Source: an uncultured Flavobacteriaceae bacterium
Lineage (GTDB): Bacteria; Bacteroidota; Bacteroidia; Flavobacteriales; Flavobacteriaceae
DNA: 64,000 bases
Assembly (NCBI GenBank): GCA_947494695.1
Contig: CANLWB010000002.1
Location: 62,001-126,000 of the forward strand
Direction: 5' to 3'
Shown: piece after piece, positions 45,443-54,064 of the stretch
Position numbering within the stretch: the stretch's first letter is position 1
How the letters are laid out: every line of letters begins with the position of its first letter
Notes under the pieces: generated by a model
Databases searched by the model: none
The model's input: the letters and a program-made list of their open reading frames with translations, nothing else
Told to the model about the DNA's origin: nothing
Position numbers and translations under genes: made by a program

Positions 45443-46138
45443 ATGATAAACTGTGTAGTCATAGAAGACGAAATTCCAGCTCAAAACATCTTAAAAAGTT
45501 TTATTGAAAAAATACCAGAAGTTGTTTTGGTAGATACCTTTAAAGCGGCTATTGAAGCCAATTCGTTTCTAAGAAATAATACGGTTGATATTATTTTTCT
45601 TGATATTAATTTACCTGATATGTCGGGGTTAGATTTTATTAAAACCGTTAAAAACCCTCCGGCAGTTATTATGACCACTGCCTACCCAGAGTATGCGGCC
45701 AGTAGTTTTGAGCTGGATACCATTATAGATTACCTGGTAAAACCGTTTTCATTTGATAGGTTTTTAAAAGCGATAAACAAAGCTAAAGACCGATTAGAAG
45801 TGCCTGAACCTGTCTTAGAAGAACATAATGATGAGGTTATTTTTTTAAACGTGGATAAAACACTTCACAAACTTATTTTGAGTTCTATTTTATATATTGA
45901 GTCCGATCGAAATTATATCACCGTGGTTACCGAAACCCAAAAACTCTCCTATGTGGATTCACTTAAAAACTGGGTGGAAAAACTTCCTGAAAATCAGTTT
46001 ATTCAGGTGCATAAATCCTTCGTAATAAATAGTAAGTATGTGAATAAGATTTCCGGAAATTCTGTATATATAACAACGCATAAAATCCCAATAGGAAGAA
46101 CATATAAGCAAGAATTACTAAAGGTTTTGGGGGTATAG
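45443..46138 (+). CDS. LytTR-family response regulator
   Basis: 231 residues. Receiver domain with the acidic pair VIEDE and phospho-acceptor Asp54 in IIFLDINLPDMSG. The LytTR DNA-binding domain (about 130-230) contains ILYIESDRNYITVVTE and FIQVHKSFVINSKYV. It pairs with the adjacent kinase. A short hairpin (TCTAAA/TTTAGA, then eight T) follows its stop and probably terminates the operon. Confidence 0.93.
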   Translation: MINCVVIEDEIPAQNILKSFIEKIPEVVLVDTFKAAIEANSFLRNNTVDIIFLDINLPDMSGLDFIKTVKNPPAVIMTTAYPEYAASSFELDTIIDYLVKPFSFDRFLKAINKAKDRLEVPEPVLEEHNDEVIFLNVDKTLHKLILSSILYIESDRNYITVVTETQKLSYVDSLKNWVEKLPENQFIQVHKSFVINSKYVNKISGNSVYITTHKIPIGRTYKQELLKVLGV

Positions 46139-46141
46139 GGT

Positions 46142-46169
46142 TCTAAACGACCATTTTAGACTTTTTTTT
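46142..46169 (+). terminator. Short intrinsic terminator after the LytTR gene
   Basis: TCTAAA-cgaccat-TTTAGA followed by C and eight T. The stem is weak but the T run is long. It begins 4 bp after the stop codon. Confidence 0.5.
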
Positions 46170-46610
46170 ATAGAAATATAGTTGCTATCTTTACCATAAG
46201 TGACTATTTAGAGGTTTTTATAGTATAAGATTTGGAATAACTACCTAAAAATATTTTGGCTGTTTATGAGCAATTATAGATGACGAGTTCGTTAGACAAA
46301 GCATGTTAATTATTATAATTTTGTTGTAAATATTGGTTTATTGCTAATTAATATGAAACTTTAAGATATTCGTAACACTCATATTATGTGATGTTTGATT
46401 TGTTTTAATGAGATCAAAGTTCATAACATAGCTTTCAAGGTTGATTAAGGGTGAGCATGAAAGTTATTCTCCGTCATTATAGTAGACCACCACTAGAGAT
46501 GTCCATAAGTATTTAAGTTTTTTATATCTATAGGGAGTATTGTTATTCCACAAAGCTTGATGCGCTTTTTATGATTGACGACATTTTTAAACACTAAAAA
46601 AGAATTGGGT
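46170..46610. other. Intergenic region, nothing clearly supported
   Basis: 441 bp of AT-rich sequence without a credible ORF or repeat. It presumably carries the promoter of the aminotransferase gene, but no consensus -33/-7 pair was found. Confidence 0.4.
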
Positions 46611-47753
46611 ATGCAGCATGTGTCTAAACTGCCAAATGTAGAAACGACTATTTTTTCAATTATGAGTAAGTTATCGAACGAGCATGATGCGATTAACTTG
46701 TCTCAAGGGTTTCCCAATTTTAAAAGTGATCAAGCGCTAACAGATTTAGTTAGTAAGGCTATGAACTCTGGTTATAATCACTATGCACCCATGGCTGGGA
46801 ACATGGAGTTACGAGAAGCCATCGCTAATAAAATTGATATGTTGTATGGTTCTAAATACCATCCAGAAGATGAAATTACCGTAACTGCCGGAGCAACTCA
46901 AGCCATTTTTACAATAATAAACACTTACATCGGTAGAGGTGATGAGGTTATCGTTTTTAAACCAGCATACGATAGTTACGAACCTGCTATAGTATTAAAT
47001 GGTGGTAAAGCCGTTCATGTTCAACTACATGCACCAACATTTAAGACCAATTGGGATGAAGTAAGTGCCAAGATAACTCCCCGTACCAAGATGATCATTG
47101 TAAATACGCCTCATAATCCTACAGGAACGATATTTACTAAAGAAGATATGCTACAATTGGATAAGATCACAAAAGATACCGATATTATAGTTTTGAGTGA
47201 TGAAGTTTATGAGCATATGATTTTTGATGATGAAAAACATCAAAGTGCCTGCCTATTTCCTGGTTTGAAGGCCAGAAGTTTTGTGGTGGCATCTTTTTGT
47301 AAAACGTTCCATAATACAGGATGGCGAATTGGGTACTGCTGTGCGCCCAGAGGGCTTATGAAGGAGTATATGAAAGTGCATCAATTTAATGTGTTCTGTA
47401 TTCACCACCCAACACAAAAGGGAATCGCGGACTATATGTTAAACCCAGATAATTATTTAAAGTTACCTGCGTTTTACCAAAAGAAACGTGATTTGTTTTT
47501 GGATCTCATTAAAGATTCAAGGTTTAACTTTATACCTTCTAAAGGCACTTATTTTCAGGTATTGGATTATTCGGATATTACCGAAGAACACGATGTCGAT
47601 TTTGCTAAGCGATTAACTATTGATTCCCGTGTAGCGTCTATCCCTTTATCGGTTTTTAATAGCGATAATTTGGATAATAAAGTGTTGCGTTTTTGTTTTG
47701 CGAAAACCGACGCCACATTAAAAGCAGCAGCCGAGATATTAAACCGTATTTAA
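46611..47753 (+). CDS. PLP-dependent methionine/aromatic aminotransferase
   Basis: 380 residues, class I aminotransferase. AINLSQGFPNF near the N-terminus is the kynurenine/methionine aminotransferase signature. The PLP Lys is in ASFCKTFHNTGWRIGY. I use the ATG at 46611, since family members start just before VSKLPNV; a TTG at 46575 would add 12 residues. Its neighbour, 3 bp downstream, is an omega-amidase. The pair is known to salvage 2-oxo acids through glutamine transamination, so the likely role is recycling 4-methylthio-2-oxobutanoate to methionine. Confidence 0.88.
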   Translation: MQHVSKLPNVETTIFSIMSKLSNEHDAINLSQGFPNFKSDQALTDLVSKAMNSGYNHYAPMAGNMELREAIANKIDMLYGSKYHPEDEITVTAGATQAIFTIINTYIGRGDEVIVFKPAYDSYEPAIVLNGGKAVHVQLHAPTFKTNWDEVSAKITPRTKMIIVNTPHNPTGTIFTKEDMLQLDKITKDTDIIVLSDEVYEHMIFDDEKHQSACLFPGLKARSFVVASFCKTFHNTGWRIGYCCAPRGLMKEYMKVHQFNVFCIHHPTQKGIADYMLNPDNYLKLPAFYQKKRDLFLDLIKDSRFNFIPSKGTYFQVLDYSDITEEHDVDFAKRLTIDSRVASIPLSVFNSDNLDNKVLRFCFAKTDATLKAAAEILNRI

Positions 47754-47756
47754 AGC

Positions 47757-48539
47757 ATGAAAGAAGACCTTAAACTTGCTCTGATTCAATCTGATTTAGT
47801 CTGGGAGCATTCAAAAGAAAATTGTCAAAACTTTTCTAATAAAATAGAGTCGATCTCTGAAGAGGTAGATATTATCGTGCTTCCCGAGATGTTTACAACG
47901 GGTTTCACCATGAATGCCGGTACTGTTGCTGAAGCTATGGATGGAGAAACAGTTCAATGGATGCAGAAGATGGCCTCTAAAACAAATGCAGCCATTGTTG
48001 GAAGTGCTGTGATTTTAGAAGATGATACCTATTATAATCGTTTGATTTTTGCAGAACCTTCTGGGAAAATCCATCATTACGATAAGAAGCATACATTTAC
48101 GTTGGTGGGCGAAGATAACGTATATGGAGCGGGGACAGAAAAACTAATTATTGATTACAAAGGCTGGAAAATTTGTCCACTTATTTGTTACGATCTGCGT
48201 TTTCCGGTATGGGCAAGAAATATAGAGGATTACGACATTTTAATGTATGTTGCCAATTGGCCTAAAACCAGAGTGTCTGCATGGGATGCTCTTTTAAAGG
48301 CTCGTGCAATTGAAAACATGTGCTATTGCATTGGTGTGAATCGCATTGGGAAAGATGGCGTTAATGTTGAGTATTCTGGGCATAGTGCAGCCTATGATGT
48401 TTTAGGAAACACAATAACCTCGATAGAACCAGGTAAAGAACAAATTGAAGTCGTTACCCTTGAAAAAAAACATGTTGAAGCTTATAGAAATAAACTCAAG
48501 TTTTTAGAAGATAGAGACCGCTTTACTCTTCTTCAATAA
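47757..48539 (+). CDS. Omega-amidase, nitrilase superfamily
   Basis: 260 residues with the Glu-Lys-Cys triad: VLPEMFTTGF, KKHTF and ICYDLRFPVW. MYVANWPKTRVSAWDALLKA is the conserved strand after the Cys. It hydrolyses 2-oxoglutaramate-type amides left by glutamine transamination. It lies 3 bp after the aminotransferase gene and its last 17 bp overlap the convergent lipoprotein gene. Confidence 0.9.
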   Translation: MKEDLKLALIQSDLVWEHSKENCQNFSNKIESISEEVDIIVLPEMFTTGFTMNAGTVAEAMDGETVQWMQKMASKTNAAIVGSAVILEDDTYYNRLIFAEPSGKIHHYDKKHTFTLVGEDNVYGAGTEKLIIDYKGWKICPLICYDLRFPVWARNIEDYDILMYVANWPKTRVSAWDALLKARAIENMCYCIGVNRIGKDGVNVEYSGHSAAYDVLGNTITSIEPGKEQIEVVTLEKKHVEAYRNKLKFLEDRDRFTLLQ

Positions 48540-50142
48540 AATTAAGCGTTTGAATATGCCCCCAATCGGGTCTCACTTCATTATCCATTTCAAAGTGAAT
48601 CACACGTTCAGACTGTCGCTTTTTAAGGTAGCTTCCAGGGTCGTATTTACCGTTACCATTTTCATCGAAAATAACCCGAATCGAATATTTCCCGGAATCT
48701 AAATTACTAAAATCTAAGGTTTCCTTTTTGGTGGAGTATTGTTCGTATTTAATTTCTCCCTTATCATTTGTAAGTTGAACAATAACTGGGTATTTCGCAT
48801 TGTTTAAGGTAAAGCGTATGTTCCCGAAATCAGATTCCTTTCTCGTTTTTAGCGTATAACTTAAAGTATCGTTTGTATCATCAAAGAAATCCTTAATGGC
48901 CTCAGGAAGAAGTTGTATATTATAAGCCCTGTCCTCAACTTTATCAAAGTTAAAAGCGTAAGTATTACTGAGGGTGTCAAATTTGGTAGTGAAATCAATT
49001 TGTGTTGAATCTTGATCTATTAATCTAATTTTAGTCGTATCGATGCTAACTAATGGCGTATTTCCGAAAATTTTAAAAGGTTCATTAAAACCAATGTTTC
49101 CATTGGGCTCAGCTTCCAAATATAGAGAGTCGCGTTCTTGTTCTGTAATCCTTACAGTATGTTCCTTTTCAAGTTCAAGACTTGGATGTGTCACTTGAAA
49201 TATAAGGGAGTCTACCTCTAGACGTGGTTTGTACCAATACAATAGACTGTCTGTTGCGACATCTTTAGTAATTCGGTGTTCAAATTCAGGAGGTGTTTCA
49301 GATAGAATATCAATCGCCATACCAGTAGCATCACCTTCATAACCAAAAGCAATTTTTTCTCCAGACAAGAGCTTGGGTCTTGTACTGTTAAAGTCTAATT
49401 CTTCCGAAAACAACTTCAAAGTATACAAGGTATCTGTAGGGACATCAATAAAGTCATTATAAAAGCCAATTTGATCTGTTTTTTGCTGAAATTTATTATC
49501 GCCGTTACCATCTTTCATTGCGATTAGCATATACTTCCCTTCCTTAATATTGTCTATTGAAAATGTTGTAACACTATCTAAGGTATTGGTAATATATCTG
49601 GGAGTTTCCTTATAAATAATGGAATCCTGGAAGGTAGAATCTACTTCATAAAGCGCTACAGAAACAAAGGTTTCTGGTGTCTTGTACAAGGCATCAACAA
49701 TAGTTCCCTTAACACTTAAAGAGTCAATATAATCACCAGTTGCAAATACATACCTATAATACGGATATGGATTGCCTTCATTATTATCGGTAATGCTGTT
49801 TCCAAAATTAAAGGCGTACGTGGTATTAGGTTGAAGTGTATCGTGAATTTTTATGGTAATGTACTTACTGGCTCCCCCCAGAGGTGTTATTTCTGGTTGT
49901 GTTTTCATAGGAGGAGAAATAATAAGCTGCTTATTTATATCTTTAATTTTAATGTACTCATCAAAATAGATCTCTATTTCTTTACCATTGAAATTGGTAG
50001 AATAGTTTTCTGGTTTTGAACCTATAATTACGGGCGGATCTTCATCTTTTGGGCCTCCTCCAGGAGTACCCCGGTTTGCGCAGTTAATAAAAAACAAGCT
50101 TATAAAGACAACTAAAAGAAAATTTGAAAGGGCTTTATTCAT
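48523..50142 (-). CDS. Ig-like domain lipoprotein
   Basis: 539 residues. Signal peptide with lipobox FFINC, then a Gly/Pro-rich linker GTPGGGPKDEDPP and an Ig-like Big_5 domain (PVIIGSKPENYSTNF). The rest appears as repeated beta domains. I use the ATG at 50142; two residues earlier an alternative ATG exists. This is a common Flavobacteriaceae surface lipoprotein of unknown role. It is convergent with the omega-amidase gene. Confidence 0.85.
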   Translation of the reverse strand: MNKALSNFLLVVFISLFFINCANRGTPGGGPKDEDPPVIIGSKPENYSTNFNGKEIEIYFDEYIKIKDINKQLIISPPMKTQPEITPLGGASKYITIKIHDTLQPNTTYAFNFGNSITDNNEGNPYPYYRYVFATGDYIDSLSVKGTIVDALYKTPETFVSVALYEVDSTFQDSIIYKETPRYITNTLDSVTTFSIDNIKEGKYMLIAMKDGNGDNKFQQKTDQIGFYNDFIDVPTDTLYTLKLFSEELDFNSTRPKLLSGEKIAFGYEGDATGMAIDILSETPPEFEHRITKDVATDSLLYWYKPRLEVDSLIFQVTHPSLELEKEHTVRITEQERDSLYLEAEPNGNIGFNEPFKIFGNTPLVSIDTTKIRLIDQDSTQIDFTTKFDTLSNTYAFNFDKVEDRAYNIQLLPEAIKDFFDDTNDTLSYTLKTRKESDFGNIRFTLNNAKYPVIVQLTNDKGEIKYEQYSTKKETLDFSNLDSGKYSIRVIFDENGNGKYDPGSYLKKRQSERVIHFEMDNEVRPDWGHIQTLNFIEEE

Positions 50143-50148
50143 TACCAA

Positions 50149-50487
50149 TTTAAATTTTGCACAAACCTAAGCAATTTTAGAGATATAACGATGAATAGCA
50201 ATTCAACATTGTAATAATGTGGTTAATTTGTGTCTTCTTTTAAGTATTTAACGTGAATATTGTTTAAGGGTTTAAAAAGTCTCTTCGGGTATCACTCTTT
50301 TTAGTATGATACCAGCCTGCTAACTGGCAGCTATCGAGACGTGTTTTGGTCGAAAATTTATGTCTGTTTAAGTCATGAATACACGAATACTATGTTAATT
50401 TTTAACTTTTTGAAATCGCCAATCAATAAAGCGATGGGTTTCAGATTGGAAGATTTATTTGTATGTTTTGAGAACATAGACAGTTTA
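50149..50487. other. Intergenic region with branched RNA-like structure
   Basis: 339 bp between the Ig-like lipoprotein gene and comF. Besides the structure listed at 50274-50340, nothing is evident. Confidence 0.45.
50274..50340 (-). terminator. Branched terminator or small structured RNA
   Basis: On the minus strand an outer stem GTCTC/GAGAC encloses two hairpins, AGCTGC/GCAGGCT (one bulge) and GGTATCA/TGATACC, and is followed by TTTTT. This is a three-way junction ending in a terminator-type tail, about 150 bp past the comF stop. It may be a 3' UTR terminator or a separate small RNA. Confidence 0.5.
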
Positions 50488-51165
50488 TTATGCAATGGCC
50501 ATGGTGGCAATACTTATTTTTACATGTTTTGCCTGACGCAATGTGGTAATGCATGCTTCTAAAGTCGCTCCCGTTGTTATAATATCATCAACCAATAGAA
50601 TATGTTTATTTTCTATAGATGAGGTATCCATTAAGGAGAACAGTTCGTTACTGTCATTCCAACGCGCTAAACGCTTTTTATTCACCTGTGATTTGGTTGC
50701 TGTAACTTTTAAAAGAAGATCATCATGGTACTTAGCCTCTAAAGCTTTGGCAATTTGTATACCAAATTTAGCAACCTGATTGTATCCGCGCTGTCGAAGT
50801 TTCTTTTTGTGCAGAGGAACGGGAATTACCAAATCCACAGTTTTAAAGGTGTCTAAAGTACGAAGCTCACCGCCTAACCAATCTCCCAAAAAGCCTCCAA
50901 TATGCTCATAGCCCTTGTATTTTAATCCATGAATTAATTGTTGAACCAGACCTTTTTTCTCGAACCTAAATAAAGCTGTTCCGTATACTATTTTGGCTCT
51001 TCCATACAGTACTTTGGCCATAGCAGCATCATTATTAAAATGAAAATTTGTTACTGGTAAGTTATGACGGCAATCCGTACAAATGGTTTTTTCCTTATCG
51101 CTTAACACATGTAGACAGGCATAACATACTTTTGGGAAAAATAAATTAAGGAGAGCGTTCAGCAT
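50488..51165 (-). CDS. ComF-family phosphoribosyltransferase-like protein
   Basis: 225 residues. An N-terminal zinc-ribbon (CYACL...CTDC) precedes a PRTase-like domain with VDLVIPVPLHKKKLRQRGYN and the PRPP-type loop LLVDDIITTGATLEA. ComF proteins take part in DNA uptake during competence. Length is normal. Monocistronic by position. Confidence 0.92.
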   Translation of the reverse strand: MLNALLNLFFPKVCYACLHVLSDKEKTICTDCRHNLPVTNFHFNNDAAMAKVLYGRAKIVYGTALFRFEKKGLVQQLIHGLKYKGYEHIGGFLGDWLGGELRTLDTFKTVDLVIPVPLHKKKLRQRGYNQVAKFGIQIAKALEAKYHDDLLLKVTATKSQVNKKRLARWNDSNELFSLMDTSSIENKHILLVDDIITTGATLEACITTLRQAKHVKISIATMAIA

Positions 51166-51264
51166 GTTGCTATCGATACATTATAATTAAGCTTTATAAA
51201 ATAAATACTTTTAATATGAATACATTCCCAAGCCAAGGCCATTATGAACTTATTTACTTAAACA

Positions 51265-52953
51265 TTAGTTTTCATCTCGCATGAGCAGCCAGTCTTTGGC
51301 GTCTCTTTTGTTCGAACCTGCTATTCGTTCATCAAGTTCGGTGATTTCGAACTCATCTTTATAGGCTTTGATAATATCTTCCCTGTCTATACCAAGTCCC
51401 ATGCCTTCTTTTATGGCTTCATCCAATCGCGTTCTTTCGGCCACTTTTCCAATAGAAAAAACGACGGCTTGAGCTTTTAATGTCGGATCTATTTCTTTAG
51501 GTTCAGAGACCTTAATGCTATAGGGTTGAGGGGTTAAATCTTTCACGTCGAGACTAGCGAGTTTCTTGGTTAAATTATCAAACGTATTTCTTATTTGAGA
51601 CATGGAGTCCTGAGTAATATCTATTGGTCCGGGTAATTCAGAAAGAAAATCGGTATCAGATATTCCTATTCCTGAAATCTCATATTCCACATTTGCATGT
51701 CCCATTTCGCTAGCTGCACCAACAACCCAATAATTAATTTTAGTGCCTATCGCAATATTAGAAATCTTAACCTTTAGTCTAATGCCAACACCGTATCGTG
51801 TTTCAATGACTTCGCTACCTTCATGCCCATGATCTGAAACATCTGTTGATAGTGCTATGGTTCTATTGATTATTACAGAGTTGAATTTACCCGAAAAATC
51901 AACTGTAGAGGCGATTCTAAGTGAGGTGGAAAAATCTAAACTTACTTCGGAAAACTCATCCTTTAATAGCTTAGCCTCATTGGCCCAATCTGTTGGTTTA
52001 GGATGTGGCTTGTATTTGTTTGAAAAATTTGTTCCGGACAATACAATAAAATCTCCGTTAGAATCAACAGCGGGCTCAATATCTACCCAACTGGTATTGT
52101 TAAAAATGTCATTATTTGTTTTGTTGTAGGTGCCATTAATCCAGCGCCGCGCGTTTTGTTTTTGATCTGAATTAGGTTTTAAATACGCATTGTCTAATCC
52201 AAAGTAGGTATACATAAACTGTATAACATTTTCATTGACATTAAAGGTCTTGTAAGTTCTCGCTTCTAATATAGCATCTTTCAGGCTTAACCCCTCTTTT
52301 ACCTTTAAAGCTCCAAAATAAATAGATTTTGTGTCCGAATTCTCTAGATTGCGATACGAACTATCGAGAACCTCTATAGGGTATAGTTTGTTGATATTCC
52401 CCTTTTTAAGCTCTAATTTGGCCTCGTTGATAAACTTTTTCAACTGTTTGAAAGATTCAATATCGAAGGCCGTTTTGTTTTCTTTAGGCAGGTATTTGGC
52501 CAGTCTGGCAGACATCGCCCCGTATTGGTTTATGTTGTAATTAACCTTTGCATGATTTAACGTTGCGGCAGCGGCAACGACACTAAAATTAGCGTTAATA
52601 TTGGATTCAATATCTTTTACATCGAGTGTAAATCCATAACCGTAACCATAGCGCTTTCTTATATAACCCTCCGCACTACTAGGTATGAGTTTAAATTGGT
52701 TAGAATACAAGGTGACCAGATATCTAATACTCATATTCTTAATATTTGAATTGCCGTTTACAAAGCCACCTATATTTAAAGAATTACTGCTAGTCCTATT
52801 AGTTATTTTCTGTTCTATCTTAAATGATATTAACTCAAAATCTTCCTTTTGTATGCCATTCTCGACTTCATCTATTAGTGCTTTAACCTCTTCATTTTCT
52901 ATGTTTAAACGCGTAAGAGAATTAATGTCAACTGGAATTAAACTGTTTTTCAT
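51265..52953 (-). CDS. Hypothetical protein with large internal duplication
   Basis: 562 residues without signal peptide or membrane span; no family recognised. Residues 101-156 (RYGYGYGFTLDVKDI then LNHAKVNYNI) and 386-441 (RYGVGIRLKVKISNI then MGHANVEYEI) align over their whole length. The flanking parts also match, including YFGALKVKEGLSLKDAI with VFSIGKVAERTRLDEAI. So the protein is two copies of a domain of about 200-220 residues. It is the last gene of a run of three on this strand, after the 134- and 115-residue proteins. Confidence 0.7.
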   Translation of the reverse strand: MKNSLIPVDINSLTRLNIENEEVKALIDEVENGIQKEDFELISFKIEQKITNRTSSNSLNIGGFVNGNSNIKNMSIRYLVTLYSNQFKLIPSSAEGYIRKRYGYGYGFTLDVKDIESNINANFSVVAAAATLNHAKVNYNINQYGAMSARLAKYLPKENKTAFDIESFKQLKKFINEAKLELKKGNINKLYPIEVLDSSYRNLENSDTKSIYFGALKVKEGLSLKDAILEARTYKTFNVNENVIQFMYTYFGLDNAYLKPNSDQKQNARRWINGTYNKTNNDIFNNTSWVDIEPAVDSNGDFIVLSGTNFSNKYKPHPKPTDWANEAKLLKDEFSEVSLDFSTSLRIASTVDFSGKFNSVIINRTIALSTDVSDHGHEGSEVIETRYGVGIRLKVKISNIAIGTKINYWVVGAASEMGHANVEYEISGIGISDTDFLSELPGPIDITQDSMSQIRNTFDNLTKKLASLDVKDLTPQPYSIKVSEPKEIDPTLKAQAVVFSIGKVAERTRLDEAIKEGMGLGIDREDIIKAYKDEFEITELDERIAGSNKRDAKDWLLMRDEN

Positions 52954-53061
52954 ATTTGTAAATTCAAGGGTTTAGTATTTATATTAAGTGGGGTATTTTT
53001 ATATAGTATCTCAATCTTAAGGTGTAATTACAAACAGACTTAAAGCATGTGTTATATGATG

Positions 53062-53466
53062 TTAAATTTTTGCCTTTTCTAGTTCCAATTGCAGTCCCTT
53101 AATTTGAAAATCGTTACCATTAATTTTTAGGTTTTTCTCAAAATCAAAGGGTGAAACATGACATTCAACATTAAGCCGTCCTTCGCTGTTTCCAGGTTTT
53201 ACTCTTTTTATTTTAAATTGAGCCAGGTTTATTATGTTATCTTTCGAATATGCTATGGCGTCATCTATTTTTTTCATTTTTTCTGGCTCGCTTGTCTCCA
53301 AATAGGTCAGGTTAATTTCTTTATAAGCGTAAAGAAAAATTACGGCATTGACAAAATCATCACTATCAAAGGCCTTTTTTCCAGAAATGTAAAGCGCTTC
53401 TTTTTCTGCTTGCGAATAGCTTAGGGCACATACCATGGTAAATATTATTGCGATTATTGCTTTCAT
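53062..53466 (-). CDS. Small secreted protein, function unknown
   Basis: 134 residues with a signal peptide (MKAIIAIIFTMVCALSYSQA) and a helical segment of TPR type (EALYISGKKAFDSDDFVNAV), then a beta-rich end. It lies 2 bp after the gene at 53469-53816, so the two are co-transcribed, and 108 bp before the duplicated protein gene. Confidence 0.7.
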   Translation of the reverse strand: MKAIIAIIFTMVCALSYSQAEKEALYISGKKAFDSDDFVNAVIFLYAYKEINLTYLETSEPEKMKKIDDAIAYSKDNIINLAQFKIKRVKPGNSEGRLNVECHVSPFDFEKNLKINGNDFQIKGLQLELEKAKI

Positions 53467-53468
53467 AA

Positions 53469-53816
53469 TTAATCTAATTTTGGTTTATCCTTAAAAAAAT
53501 CGTCGTTTGATATTTCTGCACTCAGGTCTTGAGAATAATCCCCGTTTTTAAATTCATTTTGAGCTTTAAAACCTGAAACTATGGTAAAGCAAATTATTAA
53601 AGCCCCTAAAACAGCAAAGAAAGAACCTGGGGCAGCATTCCTTAAGACAAGTTTTAAGTCCTTAAAACTCGATTCGAGTTCACCTGCTCTTCCCCAAATA
53701 CCTTTTGAAAAGAGTTTGTATCCCAAAAATATCGAAATGGAACCAACGACAAGGCATATTATTTTATACGTAAGTGCGGAGACAATAATATAGGTGTTAA
53801 TTTCTGAATTATCCAT
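53469..53816 (-). CDS. Small two-span membrane protein
   Basis: 115 residues with two hydrophobic segments, about 10-33 (YIIVSALTYKIICLVVGS) and 60-82 (APGSFFAVLGALIICFTI), and an acidic C-terminal tail. No family recognised. First gene of the three-gene run; 2 bp separate it from the secreted protein gene. Confidence 0.68.
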   Translation of the reverse strand: MDNSEINTYIIVSALTYKIICLVVGSISIFLGYKLFSKGIWGRAGELESSFKDLKLVLRNAAPGSFFAVLGALIICFTIVSGFKAQNEFKNGDYSQDLSAEISNDDFFKDKPKLD

Positions 53817-54052
53817 AATGTTTGATTTAGTTAAAATAAAATATGGCCTTTTTATACTTGTAAATTTTCAATACGAAAACCACATAATGACTTAATGTCT
53901 AACAAGTTAAATAAGATTCAAATAGATTAAATACCTGGTTGTGGGAAAATTACAATAAATTTAAGGATTATTTTTACAAGATCAAAATCAATAAAAATCA
54001 TTATACACGATTATTTTTAGCGAAACGACTCCCTTAGTTTAAAGCGGTTTTT

Positions 54053-54060
54053 TATTTTTG
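54053..54060 (+). promoter_or_regulatory. -7 box for glycyl-tRNA synthetase
   Basis: TATTTTTG matches TAnnTTTG. Transcription would start 5-7 bp downstream, at or next to the ATG at 54065, implying a leaderless or nearly leaderless mRNA. Confidence 0.5.
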
Positions 54061-54064
54061 CAAC

